Numbered from the stretch's first letter, positions 29,068-39,598 are shown. The stretch: 64,000 nucleotides of DNA from Nitrosospira sp. NpAV (GCF_000832065.1 NZ_JXQM01000001.1:62001-126000), one strand, 5' to 3'. Translations and numbers: made by a program. Notes: generated from the letters alone by a model not told the origin.

Positions 29068-29191
29068 AATTGAAGTTTCTTTGGATTTCCACCGAGATCT
29101 GATCTTCCGGAAACCGAAATTTCCGATAACATCCTGATTGCTGCATCTTCATCAGATTCTTTTTTTCAGGATAATCCAAGACCCAGGACAT

Positions 29192-30433
29192 ATGAACTCG
29201 ACAATCCAATGGTTGATAAGGCGAGTCATCCTGAACAGGACTGGCATTATTCGTATGAATGCCGGGCTATTCCTGATTCTGCTTGCCGGCTGCTCAGAGA
29301 AGGCGCCTGCTCCCCCTCCGCCCACTCCGCAAGTGGAAATCATTACCGTGACCACTCAAACAGTCCCGGATGAACCGGAGTTTATCGGGCAAACGGAAGC
29401 CTTTCGCCCGGTGGAAATTCGACCGCAAGTGACCGGGATCATCAAAAAAGTCTTTTTTACCGAAGGCCGAAATGTCAAAAAGGATGATCAGTTATACCTG
29501 ATCGATCCGGTGCCATTCCAGGCCCTTTATCTCAGTGGCAAAGCGAGAGTGGCTCAGGCTCAGGCCCGGCTGGTCCAGATGGAACAGGATCTGGCCCGTG
29601 TAAAACCCCTTCTCGAGCAACAAGCTGTCAGCAAAAAAAACGTCGACGATGCCGTGGCGGGAACGCTGGAAGCCAAAGCTGCGCTGGAGGCTGCCCAAAG
29701 CGACCTGATAAAAGCGAAATTTGATCTCGACAACACACTGATCACCGCGCCCGTGAGCGGCCGCGTCGGCCGCAGCCATTTCTACGAAGGACGATTGGTT
29801 TCCGCTCAGACGACGCTTCTGACCACCATCGATCAACTGGACCCCATGTATGTAAATGTGAGCGTTCCGGAAAGCTATCTCCTCCGGCGGCGCCGCGAAC
29901 TCGCTGAACATAAAGTGCAGCGGCCGGATATTTTTCAATTACGCGGCGTAATGACCTTTTCGGATGGGAGTGTGTATCCGGGGGAAGGGATATTGGATTT
30001 TGCGGATGTTACCTTGCGGTCCGAGACGGGTATGCTGCAAGCGCGGTTTATGTTTCCCAACCCGGAAGGGGGATTTTCTCCCGGGCAATCCTATTTTTAC
30101 CCTGGACAGTTCGTCAAGATTCGCCTCAAGGGTTACATCCGTACCGGCGCCATGCTTATCCCGCAGCGTGCGGTTCAGCAGGGACCCAAAGGATCGTTTG
30201 TTTATGTGATCGATGCGGAAGACAAAGCGGAACTGCGCCCGATCCAGGCTAGTACATGGCATGGGAATGAATGGCTGATCGAAAAAGGTCTACATCCAGG
30301 GGAACGGGTGGTGGTGGAAGGTTTTCATCGCGTGCGGCCAGGCGTCCAAGTAAGCGTAATTCCATACCGGAATGGAGAGAATGCTTCGAATGACCATTCC
30401 GAAGGACAAGAAGCTACGCAAAAGACCCCATGA
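29192..30433 (+). CDS. RND efflux periplasmic adaptor 2
   Basis: A second AcrA-like membrane fusion protein, 413 residues from the ATG at 29192 (AGGA just upstream; an ATG at 29255 directly before the hydrophobic stretch is an alternative). A lipobox LLAGC precedes a Pro-rich linker. The lipoyl halves (EIRPQVTGIIKKVFFTEGRN and TAPVSGRVGRSHFYEGR), the coiled coil and the barrel domain follow in normal order. It overlaps the second pump gene by 4 bp. It is clearly divergent from adaptor 1, so it is not a recent duplicate. Confidence 0.92.
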   Translation: MNSTIQWLIRRVILNRTGIIRMNAGLFLILLAGCSEKAPAPPPPTPQVEIITVTTQTVPDEPEFIGQTEAFRPVEIRPQVTGIIKKVFFTEGRNVKKDDQLYLIDPVPFQALYLSGKARVAQAQARLVQMEQDLARVKPLLEQQAVSKKNVDDAVAGTLEAKAALEAAQSDLIKAKFDLDNTLITAPVSGRVGRSHFYEGRLVSAQTTLLTTIDQLDPMYVNVSVPESYLLRRRRELAEHKVQRPDIFQLRGVMTFSDGSVYPGEGILDFADVTLRSETGMLQARFMFPNPEGGFSPGQSYFYPGQFVKIRLKGYIRTGAMLIPQRAVQQGPKGSFVYVIDAEDKAELRPIQASTWHGNEWLIEKGLHPGERVVVEGFHRVRPGVQVSVIPYRNGENASNDHSEGQEATQKTP

Positions 30434-33400
30434 CTCCCCATTTTTTTATCGATCGTCCAATTTTTGCGTCGGTTCTGTCCATCATTATTGTGGTGGTCGG
30501 CCTGGTCGCGTTAAAGACGCTGCCCATTGCCCAGTTTCCGCAAATCACGCCGCCCATGGTGCAGATCGACGCGGACTATCCCGGTGCCAGCGCGGAAGTT
30601 GTCGCGGAGGCTGTGGCGCGTCCGATCGAGGTACAGCTTCCCGGTATCGATAATCTTCTGTACTACGATTCCACCAGCACGAATGATGGGCATATGACAA
30701 TGAGGCTCACGTTCGAAATCGGGACTGACGTGGATATCGCGCAAGTCCAGACACAGAACCGGCAGCGACTTGCCGAACCGCAATTGCCTGATGAAGTCGT
30801 TCGCCAGGGCGTAACCGTTAAAAAGACGTCGCCGGATCTGCTGGCAGTCATCGCGCTGAGCTCAACCGATCCCAGGCATGACACTGTTTTTCTCTCAAAT
30901 TATGCCCTGCTCCGCATTCTCGATAACGTCAAACGGCTTCCTGGTGTCGGGGATGCGACTATCTTTGGCGGCCAGAACTATTCCATGCGGTTAATTCTCG
31001 ATCCTGTCCGGATGGCGCAACTCGATCTCACGCCCACTGAGGTCGCGGCAGTTGTCCGGGAACAGAATCGGGATTTCCCGGCTGGAAGGATAGGCCGTGA
31101 ACCCACATCTCAAGGCACAGAACTCACCATCCCGGTCATCACGCGCGGACGCATGAGCGAGGTAAACGAATTTGAAGACATGATCGTGCGGGCCTACCCC
31201 GATGGTTCCATGGTGCGGCTGCGGGATATCGCGCGGGTGGAACTGGGCGCTCAATCCTATGACCTTGAAGGGCGGTGGAACGGCAAGCCCAACACGTTTC
31301 TCTTGACCTTTCTCGCGCCCGGAGCCAATGCGCTCGATACCGTCCAGCGGGTCCGTGAGGAGATGGATAAACTTTCCAAGAGTTTTCCGGTGGGGGTGTC
31401 CTATGATATTCCCTACGACACCACCACGTTCATTGACGTTTCCATCAAGGAGGTCGTAAAGACGCTTGTTGAAGCGACGCTCCTGGTCATCCTGGTCGTC
31501 TTTATTTTTTTGCAGAGCTGGCGCGCGACGCTCATTCCGGCCATCGCTGTCCCTATTTCGCTCATTGGAACCCTTGCCGGTATGGCGGCGCTGGGATTTT
31601 CAATCAATACCCTGACCCTGTTCGGCATGGTGCTGGCTATCGGCATCGTGGTGGATGATGCGATCGTGGTGGTGGAGAATGTCGAGCGGCACATGACACA
31701 AGGGGGTCTATCGCCCAAGGATGCCGCTAAAAAGGCGATGGACGAAGTGACCGGGCCAGTTATTGCGATTGTCCTGGTGCTGGCTGCCGTGTTTGTGCCG
31801 GTCGCCTTTCTGGGAGGAATCACCGGCGAGCTGTACAAGCAGTTCGCGATTACCATCGCCCTGTCGGTAGCCATTTCCGGGTTCGTGGCACTGACCCTGA
31901 GCCCTGCCCTCTGCGCCCTGGTTCTCAAGCCAAGCCACAGCCAGCCCAGGGGAGTCTGGAAAACCTTCAACCGGTCGTTTGACTGGATGCAGACGCACTA
32001 CACCGGGGTTGTTGGAGTCATCCTGAAACGATCGGTGATAGCTCTGGTAGTCTTCGGGACGCTGATAGCGGTCATCTTCGGCCTATTCAGAACCATCCCG
32101 GGCAGTTTCCTTCCGGAAGAAGATCAGGGCTATTTTATCACCATCGTCCAACTGCCGGATGGCGCCTCCAAGACACGGACAATAGAGGTTCTGAGTAAAA
32201 TCGAGAGTTATTTCCAGTCGGTTCCGGCCGTTCACTCGACAGATACGCTGGCCGGACAGAATTTTGTTTTCGGGACGCGCGGAACAAATCAGGCGACGAT
32301 GTTCGTCCCGCTGCATCATTGGGATACACGCAGGAATGCTGAAGAGCAGGTTCCCGGCCTTATTGCGGCGGCTTTTCAGGAATTTGCCAAGATTCCCGAA
32401 GCTTTGATCCTGGCCTTCAATGCGCCCTCGATCCGGGGTCTTGGTTCCACGGGAGGCTTTTCCCTGCAATTGCAAGACCCCAGCGGGGGCGATTTTGCCG
32501 AATTTGCCGCCGTTGCGCAGGAATTTGTAGCCAAGGCAATGGAACATCCGGCGATTGCGGCTGCCAGCACGAATTTTCGGGTGAGCGCACCCCGCCTCTA
32601 TGCGCAGGTGGACCGGGAGCGGGCAAAAGCGCTGGGCGTGCCCATTTCCGAGGTCTTTGATACCATGCAAGCTTATTTCGGGAATCTATACATCAACGAT
32701 TTCGTAAAATTCGGCCGTATTTATCGCGTGCAAACGGAAGCGCTGCCGGAATATCGGTCCAATCCGAACGATATCAGCAAGGTCTACGTGCGCGCCCAGA
32801 ATAACGAGGGACGCACCATGATTCCTCTGGACTCGGTCGTCACCACCGAATTTACCAGCGGCCCGGATCCGGTCACGCATTTCAACGGATTCAACACCGC
32901 ACTGGTGCTGGGAGGCGCCGCGCCGGGATACAGCTCAGGCCAAGCCCTTGCGGCGCTGGAGCAGGTAGCCGATGAAGTCCTGACGCCCCGGGGTTATGCG
33001 ATCGATTGGAGCGGGATATCGTTCCAGGAGCATAAAGCGGGAGGACAATCCGTCCTGGTATTCGCCTTCGCCCTACTTATGGTCTTTCTCGTTCTGGCCG
33101 CTTTGTACGAAAGCTGGTCCATTCCGCTGGCGGTCATTCTCGCCATACCCTTTGGAATTTTGGGCGCGTTGCTAGCCATCTGGACGCGGGGCCTGACCAA
33201 TGATATCTATTTTCAGATCGGATTGGTGACACTGATCGGTCTGGCCGCAAAAAATGCCATCCTGATCGTCGAGTTTGCCAATCAACGATACGTAGCGGGC
33301 TTATCACTGACTGACGCCGCACTCGAAGCGGCACGCCTCCGTTTCCGGCCTATCATCATGACTTCCCTGGCCTTTATTCTCGGTGTATTTCCCCTCGTGA

Positions 33401-33603
33401 TAGCGTCCGGAGCCGGCGCGGCCAGCCGGAATTCCATTGGGACGGGCGTATTCGGGGGCATGTTGGCTGCCACGTTTCTGGCTATCTTTTTCGTGCCGCT
33501 TTTTTTTGTAATGATTGGGAAAATCACGCACCGAGGTAAGCATGCGACGGCTGAAACTCAGCGAACTGCAACTGATGATTCCTCCTCAGCCAAAGAAGAA
33601 TAA
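30430..33603 (+). CDS. RND efflux pump 2, inner membrane transporter (HAE1/AcrB family)
   Basis: A 1057-residue AcrB-type transporter. The proton relay is intact: GIVVDDAIVVVENVER (about residue 408) and GLAAKNAILIVEFANQR (Lys about residue 940). The C-terminus is extended by a hydrophilic tail rich in Thr, Ala and Glu. It is only moderately similar to pump 1 and so represents a second specificity. It starts within the adaptor 2 stop and is followed after 25 bp by outer membrane factor 2. Confidence 0.95.
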   Translation: MTPHFFIDRPIFASVLSIIIVVVGLVALKTLPIAQFPQITPPMVQIDADYPGASAEVVAEAVARPIEVQLPGIDNLLYYDSTSTNDGHMTMRLTFEIGTDVDIAQVQTQNRQRLAEPQLPDEVVRQGVTVKKTSPDLLAVIALSSTDPRHDTVFLSNYALLRILDNVKRLPGVGDATIFGGQNYSMRLILDPVRMAQLDLTPTEVAAVVREQNRDFPAGRIGREPTSQGTELTIPVITRGRMSEVNEFEDMIVRAYPDGSMVRLRDIARVELGAQSYDLEGRWNGKPNTFLLTFLAPGANALDTVQRVREEMDKLSKSFPVGVSYDIPYDTTTFIDVSIKEVVKTLVEATLLVILVVFIFLQSWRATLIPAIAVPISLIGTLAGMAALGFSINTLTLFGMVLAIGIVVDDAIVVVENVERHMTQGGLSPKDAAKKAMDEVTGPVIAIVLVLAAVFVPVAFLGGITGELYKQFAITIALSVAISGFVALTLSPALCALVLKPSHSQPRGVWKTFNRSFDWMQTHYTGVVGVILKRSVIALVVFGTLIAVIFGLFRTIPGSFLPEEDQGYFITIVQLPDGASKTRTIEVLSKIESYFQSVPAVHSTDTLAGQNFVFGTRGTNQATMFVPLHHWDTRRNAEEQVPGLIAAAFQEFAKIPEALILAFNAPSIRGLGSTGGFSLQLQDPSGGDFAEFAAVAQEFVAKAMEHPAIAAASTNFRVSAPRLYAQVDRERAKALGVPISEVFDTMQAYFGNLYINDFVKFGRIYRVQTEALPEYRSNPNDISKVYVRAQNNEGRTMIPLDSVVTTEFTSGPDPVTHFNGFNTALVLGGAAPGYSSGQALAALEQVADEVLTPRGYAIDWSGISFQEHKAGGQSVLVFAFALLMVFLVLAALYESWSIPLAVILAIPFGILGALLAIWTRGLTNDIYFQIGLVTLIGLAAKNAILIVEFANQRYVAGLSLTDAALEAARLRFRPIIMTSLAFILGVFPLVIASGAGAASRNSIGTGVFGGMLAATFLAIFFVPLFFVMIGKITHRGKHATAETQRTATDDSSSAKEE

Positions 33604-33628
33604 TAAATGTGGACCCAACAGGAACGGC

Positions 33629-35023
33629 ATGACGCAATACATTAACAGAGTCGGTATTCTATTATTCTCCAGCTTGTTCCTGGCCTCCTGCGCTATGGGA
33701 CCGGACTATTTCCGGCCCCCTATCGACACCGCCGAGAAGTTTCGCATGACAGAAACGGAAGGGCAATCCATCGCCAATCTGCCCTGGTGGGAGCTTCTTC
33801 GGGATGAGGAACTGCAACGGCTCATCAACCAGGCTCTACTGGAAAATAAGGATCTCAAGCGGGCGGTCGCGAGCGTCGAGGAACTCCAGGCCCGCCTGGG
33901 AATAGCACGCATGGATTTCCTCCCTAAAATGGATATCAACGCCAATGCACCGGCGATGGGCACCCTCGGCGGCTTCCTTCTTCCCGGATTTCCCACGCCC
34001 TTCAATTATTTCGGACAGACGACCCTGAACTGGGAACTGGATATCTGGGGCAGGCTGCGCCGTTCCAGTGAAGCAGCCCGTGCCGATCTGCTGGCGCGTG
34101 AGGAGAATCGCCGGGCAATCGTGCTTACACTGGTAAGTTCGGTGGCGCAGTCTTATTTCGACCTTTTGCAATTTGATATGCAGCTCGATATTGCCCAGCG
34201 CGCGCTATCCTCCTGGGCGGACTCGGTTGCCATTGCCCGCGCGCAACTGCGAGGCGGGCTGATTTCCCGTCTCGATCTGAATCAGTTCGAGGCGGAGCAT
34301 GCCAATGCGGAGACCAGAGTGGCGGAACTTGGCCGGCAAATGGTCCAGAAAGAGAATGAACTGAGCGTATTGCTTGGAAAAAACCCCATGGCGATTCAGC
34401 GGAGACGCAAGCTGACAGATCAGTTGACGCCGCCGGAAGTGCCCGCCGGCCTGCCTTCCGAGCTGTTGCAACGACGCCCCGATATTCTCCAGGCTGAACA
34501 AACCCTGGCGGCGGCCACCGCCAGAATCGGCATGGCCAAAGCGGCGCGGTTTCCCAAGCTCACGATTACGGGCATTCTGGGGGTAGCCAGTCCGGCTTTA
34601 TCCAATCTGCTGCTCTCGGGAAGCGAGTTTGGAGTGGGCGGGCTCGGCTTGGCCGGCCCACTGCTGAATGCGCAAAGCCTGGGTTTCGAACAGCGGGCCG
34701 TGGAAGCTCAGGCAAGACAGGTGTTGGCGCAATATGAGCAAACCATCCTGGTGGCATTCAAGGAAGTGGAAGACGCGCTGGTGGCAGTTCGTAAAGTCAA
34801 TGATCAGCGCAAGGCGCAGCAAGTTCAGATCGAAGCGCTGCGCTCAGCTTTACGCGTATCCGATGCACGCTACCGGGGGGGCATTACGAGCTATGTGGAT
34901 GTACTCCTTGTCAAACGCACTCTCTTCGATGCCGAATTTGCCCTTACGGCTACGCGCCGCTTGCATCTGGTGTCCGTCGTTCAGCTCTATAAGGCTTTGG
35001 GTGGAGGATGGTCGCCAGGATAG
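33629..35023 (+). CDS. NodT-family outer membrane factor lipoprotein 2
   Basis: An outer-membrane channel lipoprotein of 464 residues from the ATG at 33629, which has AGGA about 6 nt upstream and gives a normal lipoprotein signal ending FLASC. A longer frame reaching back to 33515 inside the pump gene is rejected. The mature part from AMGPDYFRPP on is very close to the other two copies. It belongs to the second pump operon. Confidence 0.93.
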   Translation: MTQYINRVGILLFSSLFLASCAMGPDYFRPPIDTAEKFRMTETEGQSIANLPWWELLRDEELQRLINQALLENKDLKRAVASVEELQARLGIARMDFLPKMDINANAPAMGTLGGFLLPGFPTPFNYFGQTTLNWELDIWGRLRRSSEAARADLLAREENRRAIVLTLVSSVAQSYFDLLQFDMQLDIAQRALSSWADSVAIARAQLRGGLISRLDLNQFEAEHANAETRVAELGRQMVQKENELSVLLGKNPMAIQRRRKLTDQLTPPEVPAGLPSELLQRRPDILQAEQTLAAATARIGMAKAARFPKLTITGILGVASPALSNLLLSGSEFGVGGLGLAGPLLNAQSLGFEQRAVEAQARQVLAQYEQTILVAFKEVEDALVAVRKVNDQRKAQQVQIEALRSALRVSDARYRGGITSYVDVLLVKRTLFDAEFALTATRRLHLVSVVQLYKALGGGWSPG

Positions 35024-35185
35024 GGGTGCCAGATGATAGGTCTCGGCGGAAAAGATTGGAAGTTCTGCGATACGAGGGAGCAAATTCGATGAGGTCCCAA
35101 GCTAATCTTTTCCCGACTCCCTCCTCACTCGTATAAGTGCAGTGACAACAGGAAGTGCAGCGCAATCATCATACAAACTAAACAA

Positions 35186-36604
35186 ATGATAATCTCGCCT
35201 TTACGGAAGAAAAATAGTCACTCGTGGGGACGGATATTATTGCTTATCCCGGGCCTGCTTCTGACAGCGTGCGCCATGGGACCGGACTATTTCCGGCCCG
35301 CTATCGACACCGCCGAGAAGTTTCGCATGACAGAAACGGAAGGGCAATCCATCGCCAATCTGCCTTGGTGGGAGCTTCTTCGGGATGAGGAACTGCAACG
35401 GCTCATCAACCAGGCTCTGCTGGAAAATAAGGATCTCAAACAAGCGATCGCGAGCGTCGAGGAACTCCAGGCCCGCCTGGGGATAGCACGCATGGATTTT
35501 CTCCCCAAAATGGATATCAACGCCAATGCACCGGCGATGGGCACGCTTGGCGGCTTCCTTATCCCCGGCTTTCCGACACCCTTCAATTATTTCGGACAGA
35601 CGACCCTGAACTGGGAACTGGATATCTGGGGCAGGCTGCGCCGTTCCAATGAGGCTGCCCGTGCCGACCTGATGGCGCGCGAGGAGAATCGCCGGGCAAT
35701 CGTGCTTACACTGGTAAGTTCGGTGGCGCAGTCCTATTTCGACCTTTTGCAATTCGATATGCAGCAGAATATTGCCCGGCGTGCCCTGTCATCATGGGAA
35801 GAATCGGTTGCCATTGCCCGGGCGCAACTGCAAGGCGGAGTAATTTCCCGTCTCGATCTGGATCAGTTTGAAGCGGAACGTGCCAACGCCGCTACCAGAG
35901 TGGCGGAACTTGAACGGCAAAAGGTTCAGAAGGAAAATGAGCTGAGTGTATTGCTTGGAAAAAATCCCATGCCGATTGCGCGAGGCCCCTCGCTGACAGA
36001 ACAACTGATGCCGCCGGAAGTGCCAGCCGGCCTGCCTTCCGAATTATTGCAACGGCGCCCCGATATTCTCCAGGCTGAGCAAACCTTGGCGGCGGCCACC
36101 GCCAGAATCGGCATGGCCAAAGCGGCGCGGTTTCCCAAGCTCACGATTACGGGCTTTCTGGGGGTAGCCAGTCCGGCTTTATCCAATCTGCTGCTCTCGG
36201 GAAGCGAGTTTGGAGTGGGCGGGCTCGGGCTGGCCGGCCCATTGCTGAATGCGCAAGGCCTGGGTTTCGAACAGCGGGCCGCGGAAGCCCAGGCGAGACA
36301 GGTATTGGCGCAATACAAACAAACCATCCTGGTGGCATTCAAGGAAGTGGAAGATGCGCTGGTGGCGGTTCGTAAAGTCAATGATCAGCGCAAGGCGCAG
36401 CACGAGCAGGTCGAGGCGCTGGGCTCGGCATTGCATGTGGCCGATCTCCGCTATCGCGGAGGCGTCACGAGCTATGTGGATGTGCTCCTTGCCAAGCGTA
36501 ATCTGTTCAATGCCGAATACGCCCTCGCGGCAACACACCGTCTGCATCTGGTATCCATTATTCAGCTCTACAGGGCTTTGGGTGGAGGTTGGTCGCCAAC
36601 TTAA
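35186..36604 (+). CDS. NodT-family outer membrane factor lipoprotein 3
   Basis: A third outer membrane channel of 472 residues, starting MIISPLRKKNSHSWGR with lipobox LLTAC. It has no pump or adaptor gene of its own; 162 bp separate it from factor 2. At DNA level its 5' third and 3' half follow copy 2 almost exactly, while a middle stretch near 35770-35930 follows copy 1. It may be read through from the second pump operon or be an extra channel shared by both pumps. Confidence 0.92.
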   Translation: MIISPLRKKNSHSWGRILLLIPGLLLTACAMGPDYFRPAIDTAEKFRMTETEGQSIANLPWWELLRDEELQRLINQALLENKDLKQAIASVEELQARLGIARMDFLPKMDINANAPAMGTLGGFLIPGFPTPFNYFGQTTLNWELDIWGRLRRSNEAARADLMAREENRRAIVLTLVSSVAQSYFDLLQFDMQQNIARRALSSWEESVAIARAQLQGGVISRLDLDQFEAERANAATRVAELERQKVQKENELSVLLGKNPMPIARGPSLTEQLMPPEVPAGLPSELLQRRPDILQAEQTLAAATARIGMAKAARFPKLTITGFLGVASPALSNLLLSGSEFGVGGLGLAGPLLNAQGLGFEQRAAEAQARQVLAQYKQTILVAFKEVEDALVAVRKVNDQRKAQHEQVEALGSALHVADLRYRGGVTSYVDVLLAKRNLFNAEYALAATHRLHLVSIIQLYRALGGGWSPT

Positions 36605-36624
36605 GAATAATCACGCGCCATTTT

Positions 36625-37572
36625 TTAGCTTTTTTCCCCGTCCGGCATCCATTTTGCCACGCCTGTTATATCCGGCATCAACTCGGGCGCTTCCTTCAAC
36701 AAGAATTTTCTGAATGCCTGCGCCACGCTTGAAAGGCGTTTATTTTTCAGGTGCACCACGTACCAGTGGCGCATGATAGGAAAGCCCTGCACATCCAGAA
36801 TCTTCAGCCGCTTGGTTTCGAGTTCCAGCTCGACGATGTGCAATGACATGATCCCAAGTCCCATTCCCGCTTGCACCGCCTGTTTGATCGCCTCGCTGGT
36901 ATCAGTTTCCATGCCCCGATTAATGGAAATATGATGCTTCATAAAAAAGCGCTCCATTGCTCCCCGTGTACCGGAGCCGGGTTCGCGCACCAGGAACGTT
37001 TCCTGCTCCAATCTTTTTACCGGAATGCGGCGAACATTACATAGAGGATGATTCGGTGGAGCAATGATGACGAGGGGATTTTCCATGAATGAGTCAGTGG
37101 TGATATCCAGGCCATCCGGCGGTTGACCCATAATGGCGAGATCGATCACATTGTCGGACAATTGCTTCAGCACCGTTTCCCGATTGGAAACATTGAGGTT
37201 TACGGTAATGCCGCTGTAACGCTGGCAAAACCTGGCCAGCAGGTGTGGGGCAAAATATTTGGCGGTGCTCACCACCGAGATATGGAGCTTGCCTCGTTCG
37301 AGACCTTTCAATTCGTCCAGCGCAAGTTCCATATCGGCCAGTTGCTGCGAAATTGCGCGACTATAGTGATACAGCTCGCGCCCGGCATCAGTCAGATAAA
37401 TTTTCTTACCCAGTTGTTCAAATAGGGGCAGACCGACATTGTCCTCTAATTGCTTGATTTGCATCGAAACCGCCGGCTGGGTGAGGAAGAGATCTTCCGC
37501 GGCACGCGAAAAACTTAGATTGTGGGCGACCGATTCGAAAACTTTTAGTTGCCTGAGGGTGAGATGTAGCAT
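36625..37572 (-). CDS. cbbR: LysR-type regulator CbbR
   Basis: A 315-residue LysR-family regulator: N-terminal helix-turn-helix (LRQLKVFESVAHNLSFSRAAEDLFLTQPAVSMQIKQLE) and a periplasmic-binding-protein-like sensor domain with GTRGAMERFF. It is divergent from cbbL with 182 bp between starts, the classical arrangement in which CbbR activates the cbb operon in response to metabolites of the Calvin cycle. The name rests on similarity plus position. Confidence 0.92.
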   Translation of the reverse strand: MLHLTLRQLKVFESVAHNLSFSRAAEDLFLTQPAVSMQIKQLEDNVGLPLFEQLGKKIYLTDAGRELYHYSRAISQQLADMELALDELKGLERGKLHISVVSTAKYFAPHLLARFCQRYSGITVNLNVSNRETVLKQLSDNVIDLAIMGQPPDGLDITTDSFMENPLVIIAPPNHPLCNVRRIPVKRLEQETFLVREPGSGTRGAMERFFMKHHISINRGMETDTSEAIKQAVQAGMGLGIMSLHIVELELETKRLKILDVQGFPIMRHWYVVHLKNKRLSSVAQAFRKFLLKEAPELMPDITGVAKWMPDGEKS

Positions 37573-37592
37573 GAGTGGATATATTACAAATA

Positions 37593-37613
37593 ATAAGCTT
37601 TATCTTATCATAA
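37593..37613. promoter_or_regulatory. inverted repeats, candidate CbbR site
   Basis: In the cbbR-cbbL gap, ATAAG and CTTAT (37593-37608) form an inverted repeat with 6-bp spacing, overlapped by TTAT-C-ATAA (37605-37613). It lies about 20-40 bp upstream of the cbbL -35 box, where a LysR activator usually binds, but the spacing is not the canonical T-N11-A, so the assignment is tentative. Confidence 0.35.
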
Positions 37614-37630
37614 TCATTAAAATTATTAAT

Positions 37631-37659
37631 TTGTTCTTATGGTTGATTATCGATATAGT
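37631..37659 (+). promoter_or_regulatory. cbb operon promoter
   Basis: TTGTTC (37631-37636) and TATAGT (37654-37659) with exactly 17 bp between them, leaving a leader of roughly 90 nt before the cbbL ATG. The imperfect -35 fits an activator-dependent promoter. Confidence 0.65.
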
Positions 37660-37754
37660 GAGCGCCAGAATTTCAAGCACTTATGCAAGTGGTAATGTCT
37701 GTAACGCTCCCTCGTTCCAATGGAAATGAGTGGAATTCAACTGGAGAAAATACT

Positions 37755-39176
37755 ATGGCAGGGAAAACATACAACGCCGGCGTGAAAGAGTACCGGCAAA
37801 CCTACTGGATGCCGGATTACACGCCGCTGGATACCGACATTCTGGCATGTTTCAAGATTACCCCCCAGCCCGGGGTCGACCGTGAAGAAGCCGCTGCAGC
37901 AGTCGCCGCAGAATCCTCCACAGGCACCTGGACCACGGTCTGGACCGATCTTCTGACCGATTTGGATTACTACAAGGGCCGTGCTTACCGCATTGAAGAC
38001 GTACCCGGTGATGATACCTGTTTCTATGCTTTCGTTGCATATCCAATCGACCTGTTCGAAGAAGGCTCCGTGGTCAACGTGTTCACTTCCCTGGTTGGCA
38101 ACGTGTTCGGCTTCAAGGCCATCCGTGGCCTCCGACTGGAAGATGTCCGCTTTCCCATCGCTTACGTGAAAACCTGCGGTGGCCCCCCCCACGGCATCCA
38201 GGTTGAGCGGGACATGCTCAACAAATATGGCCGCGCTTTGCTGGGCTGCACCATCAAACCCAAGCTGGGCTTGTCCGCCAAGAACTACGGCCGGGCTGTG
38301 TATGAGTGTCTGCGCGGCGGCCTGGATCTGACGAAGGATGACGAAAATGTTAACAGCCAGCCTTTCATGCGCTGGCGTCAGCGTTTCGACTTTGTCATGG
38401 AAGCCATCCACAAGGCTGAACGTGAAACCGGTGAACGCAAAGGTCACTATCTGAACGTAACCGCGCCCACCCCGGAAGAAATGTACAAGCGTGCCGAGTA
38501 TGCAAAGGAAATTGGCGCGCCCATCATCATGCACGACTATATCACTGGCGGCTTCTGCGCAAACACGGGCCTGGCCAACTGGTGCCGCAACAACGGCATC
38601 CTGCTGCACATCCACCGCGCCATGCATGCCGTGATCGATCGTAACCCGCACCACGGTATTCATTTCCGCGTACTTGCCAAGATTCTGCGTCTATCCGGTG
38701 GCGATCATCTCCATTCCGGTACGGTGGTTGGCAAGCTGGAAGGAGACCGTGCCGCCACGCTGGGCTGGATCGACCTGATGCGCGACAGTTTCATCAAGGA
38801 AGATCGCGCTCGTGGCATCATGTTTGATCAGGACTGGGGTTCCATGCCTGGCGTGTTCCCGGTTGCTTCCGGCGGTATCCACGTTTGGCACATGCCTGCA
38901 CTGGTCGCTATCTTTGGCGATGATGCCTGCCTGCAGTTTGGCGGCGGCACCCTGGGCCACCCATGGGGCAACGCCGCCGGCGCGGCTGCCAACCGCGTGG
39001 CGCTGGAAGCCTGCGTCGAAGCCCGTAACCAGGGTGTGCCGATCGAGAAGGAAGCCAAAGCTATTCTGACCAAAGCTGCGGCTTCCAGCCCCGAACTGAA
39101 GATCGCCATGGAAACGTGGAAAGAAATCAAATTCGAATTCGATACCGTGGACAAACTGGACGTCGCTCACAAGTAA
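37755..39176 (+). CDS. cbbL: RuBisCO large subunit, form I (green-like, IA type)
   Basis: The 473-residue large subunit of ribulose-1,5-bisphosphate carboxylase/oxygenase, which fixes CO2 in the Calvin cycle. The start is the ATG at 37755 with GGAG about 8 nt upstream; a frame back to 37683 is not used. Catalytic parts are visible: TIKPKLGLS (active Lys 168), [11 protein letters not shown] (carbamylated Lys 194 with the metal ligands Asp and Glu), HIHRAMHAV, and [10 protein letters not shown]. The N-terminus [22 protein letters not shown] is of the form IA kind. No carboxysome genes follow; instead cbbQ and cbbO do, as in form IAq operons. Confidence 0.98.
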   Translation: MAGKTYNAGVKEYRQTYWMPDYTPLDTDILACFKITPQPGVDREEAAAAVAAESSTGTWTTVWTDLLTDLDYYKGRAYRIEDVPGDDTCFYAFVAYPIDLFEEGSVVNVFTSLVGNVFGFKAIRGLRLEDVRFPIAYVKTCGGPPHGIQVERDMLNKYGRALLGCTIKPKLGLSAKNYGRAVYECLRGGLDLTKDDENVNSQPFMRWRQRFDFVMEAIHKAERETGERKGHYLNVTAPTPEEMYKRAEYAKEIGAPIIMHDYITGGFCANTGLANWCRNNGILLHIHRAMHAVIDRNPHHGIHFRVLAKILRLSGGDHLHSGTVVGKLEGDRAATLGWIDLMRDSFIKEDRARGIMFDQDWGSMPGVFPVASGGIHVWHMPALVAIFGDDACLQFGGGTLGHPWGNAAGAAANRVALEACVEARNQGVPIEKEAKAILTKAAASSPELKIAMETWKEIKFEFDTVDKLDVAHK

Positions 39177-39241
39177 AGCGCACATTCACGTGCGCACTAA
39201 ATGTGCGCCGTGATTCAAATCGAATAACACAGGAGTTAATA

Positions 39242-39598
39242 ATGTCTGAGATGATAGATTACAAAAGCCGTCTGAACGATCCTTCCAGCCGCAAATTTGA
39301 AACCTTCTCGTATCTGCCTGCGATGGATGAAGCAAATATTCGCAAGCAAGTCGAATACATCGTGAAAAAGGGGTGGAATCCTGCCGTCGAGCACACCGAG
39401 CCCGAGTATCTGATGGATAATTACTGGTATATGTGGAAGCTGCCGATGTTTGGCGAGACCGATGTCGACCGCATTCTGGCGGAGGCCGATGCTTGTCATA
39501 AAGCCAATCCCAACAACCATGTGCGCCTGGTGGGCTATGACAACTTTGCCCAGTCCCAAGGTACCTCTATGGTGATCTACCGCGGCAAGACCGTTTAA
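39242..39598 (+). CDS. cbbS: RuBisCO small subunit
   Basis: A 118-residue small subunit. AGGAG lies about 7 nt before the ATG. The family segment [27 protein letters not shown] and the C-terminal [16 protein letters not shown] are typical of form I proteins. It follows cbbL after 65 bp and is followed by a strong terminator-like hairpin. Confidence 0.97.
   Translation: MSEMIDYKSRLNDPSSRKFETFSYLPAMDEANIRKQVEYIVKKGWNPAVEHTEPEYLMDNYWYMWKLPMFGETDVDRILAEADACHKANPNNHVRLVGYDNFAQSQGTSMVIYRGKTV

Noticed and set aside
37737-38663. 308-codon open frame antisense to cbbL
   Set aside because: Long antisense frames are expected opposite strongly codon-biased genes; the sense strand encodes RuBisCO without doubt.
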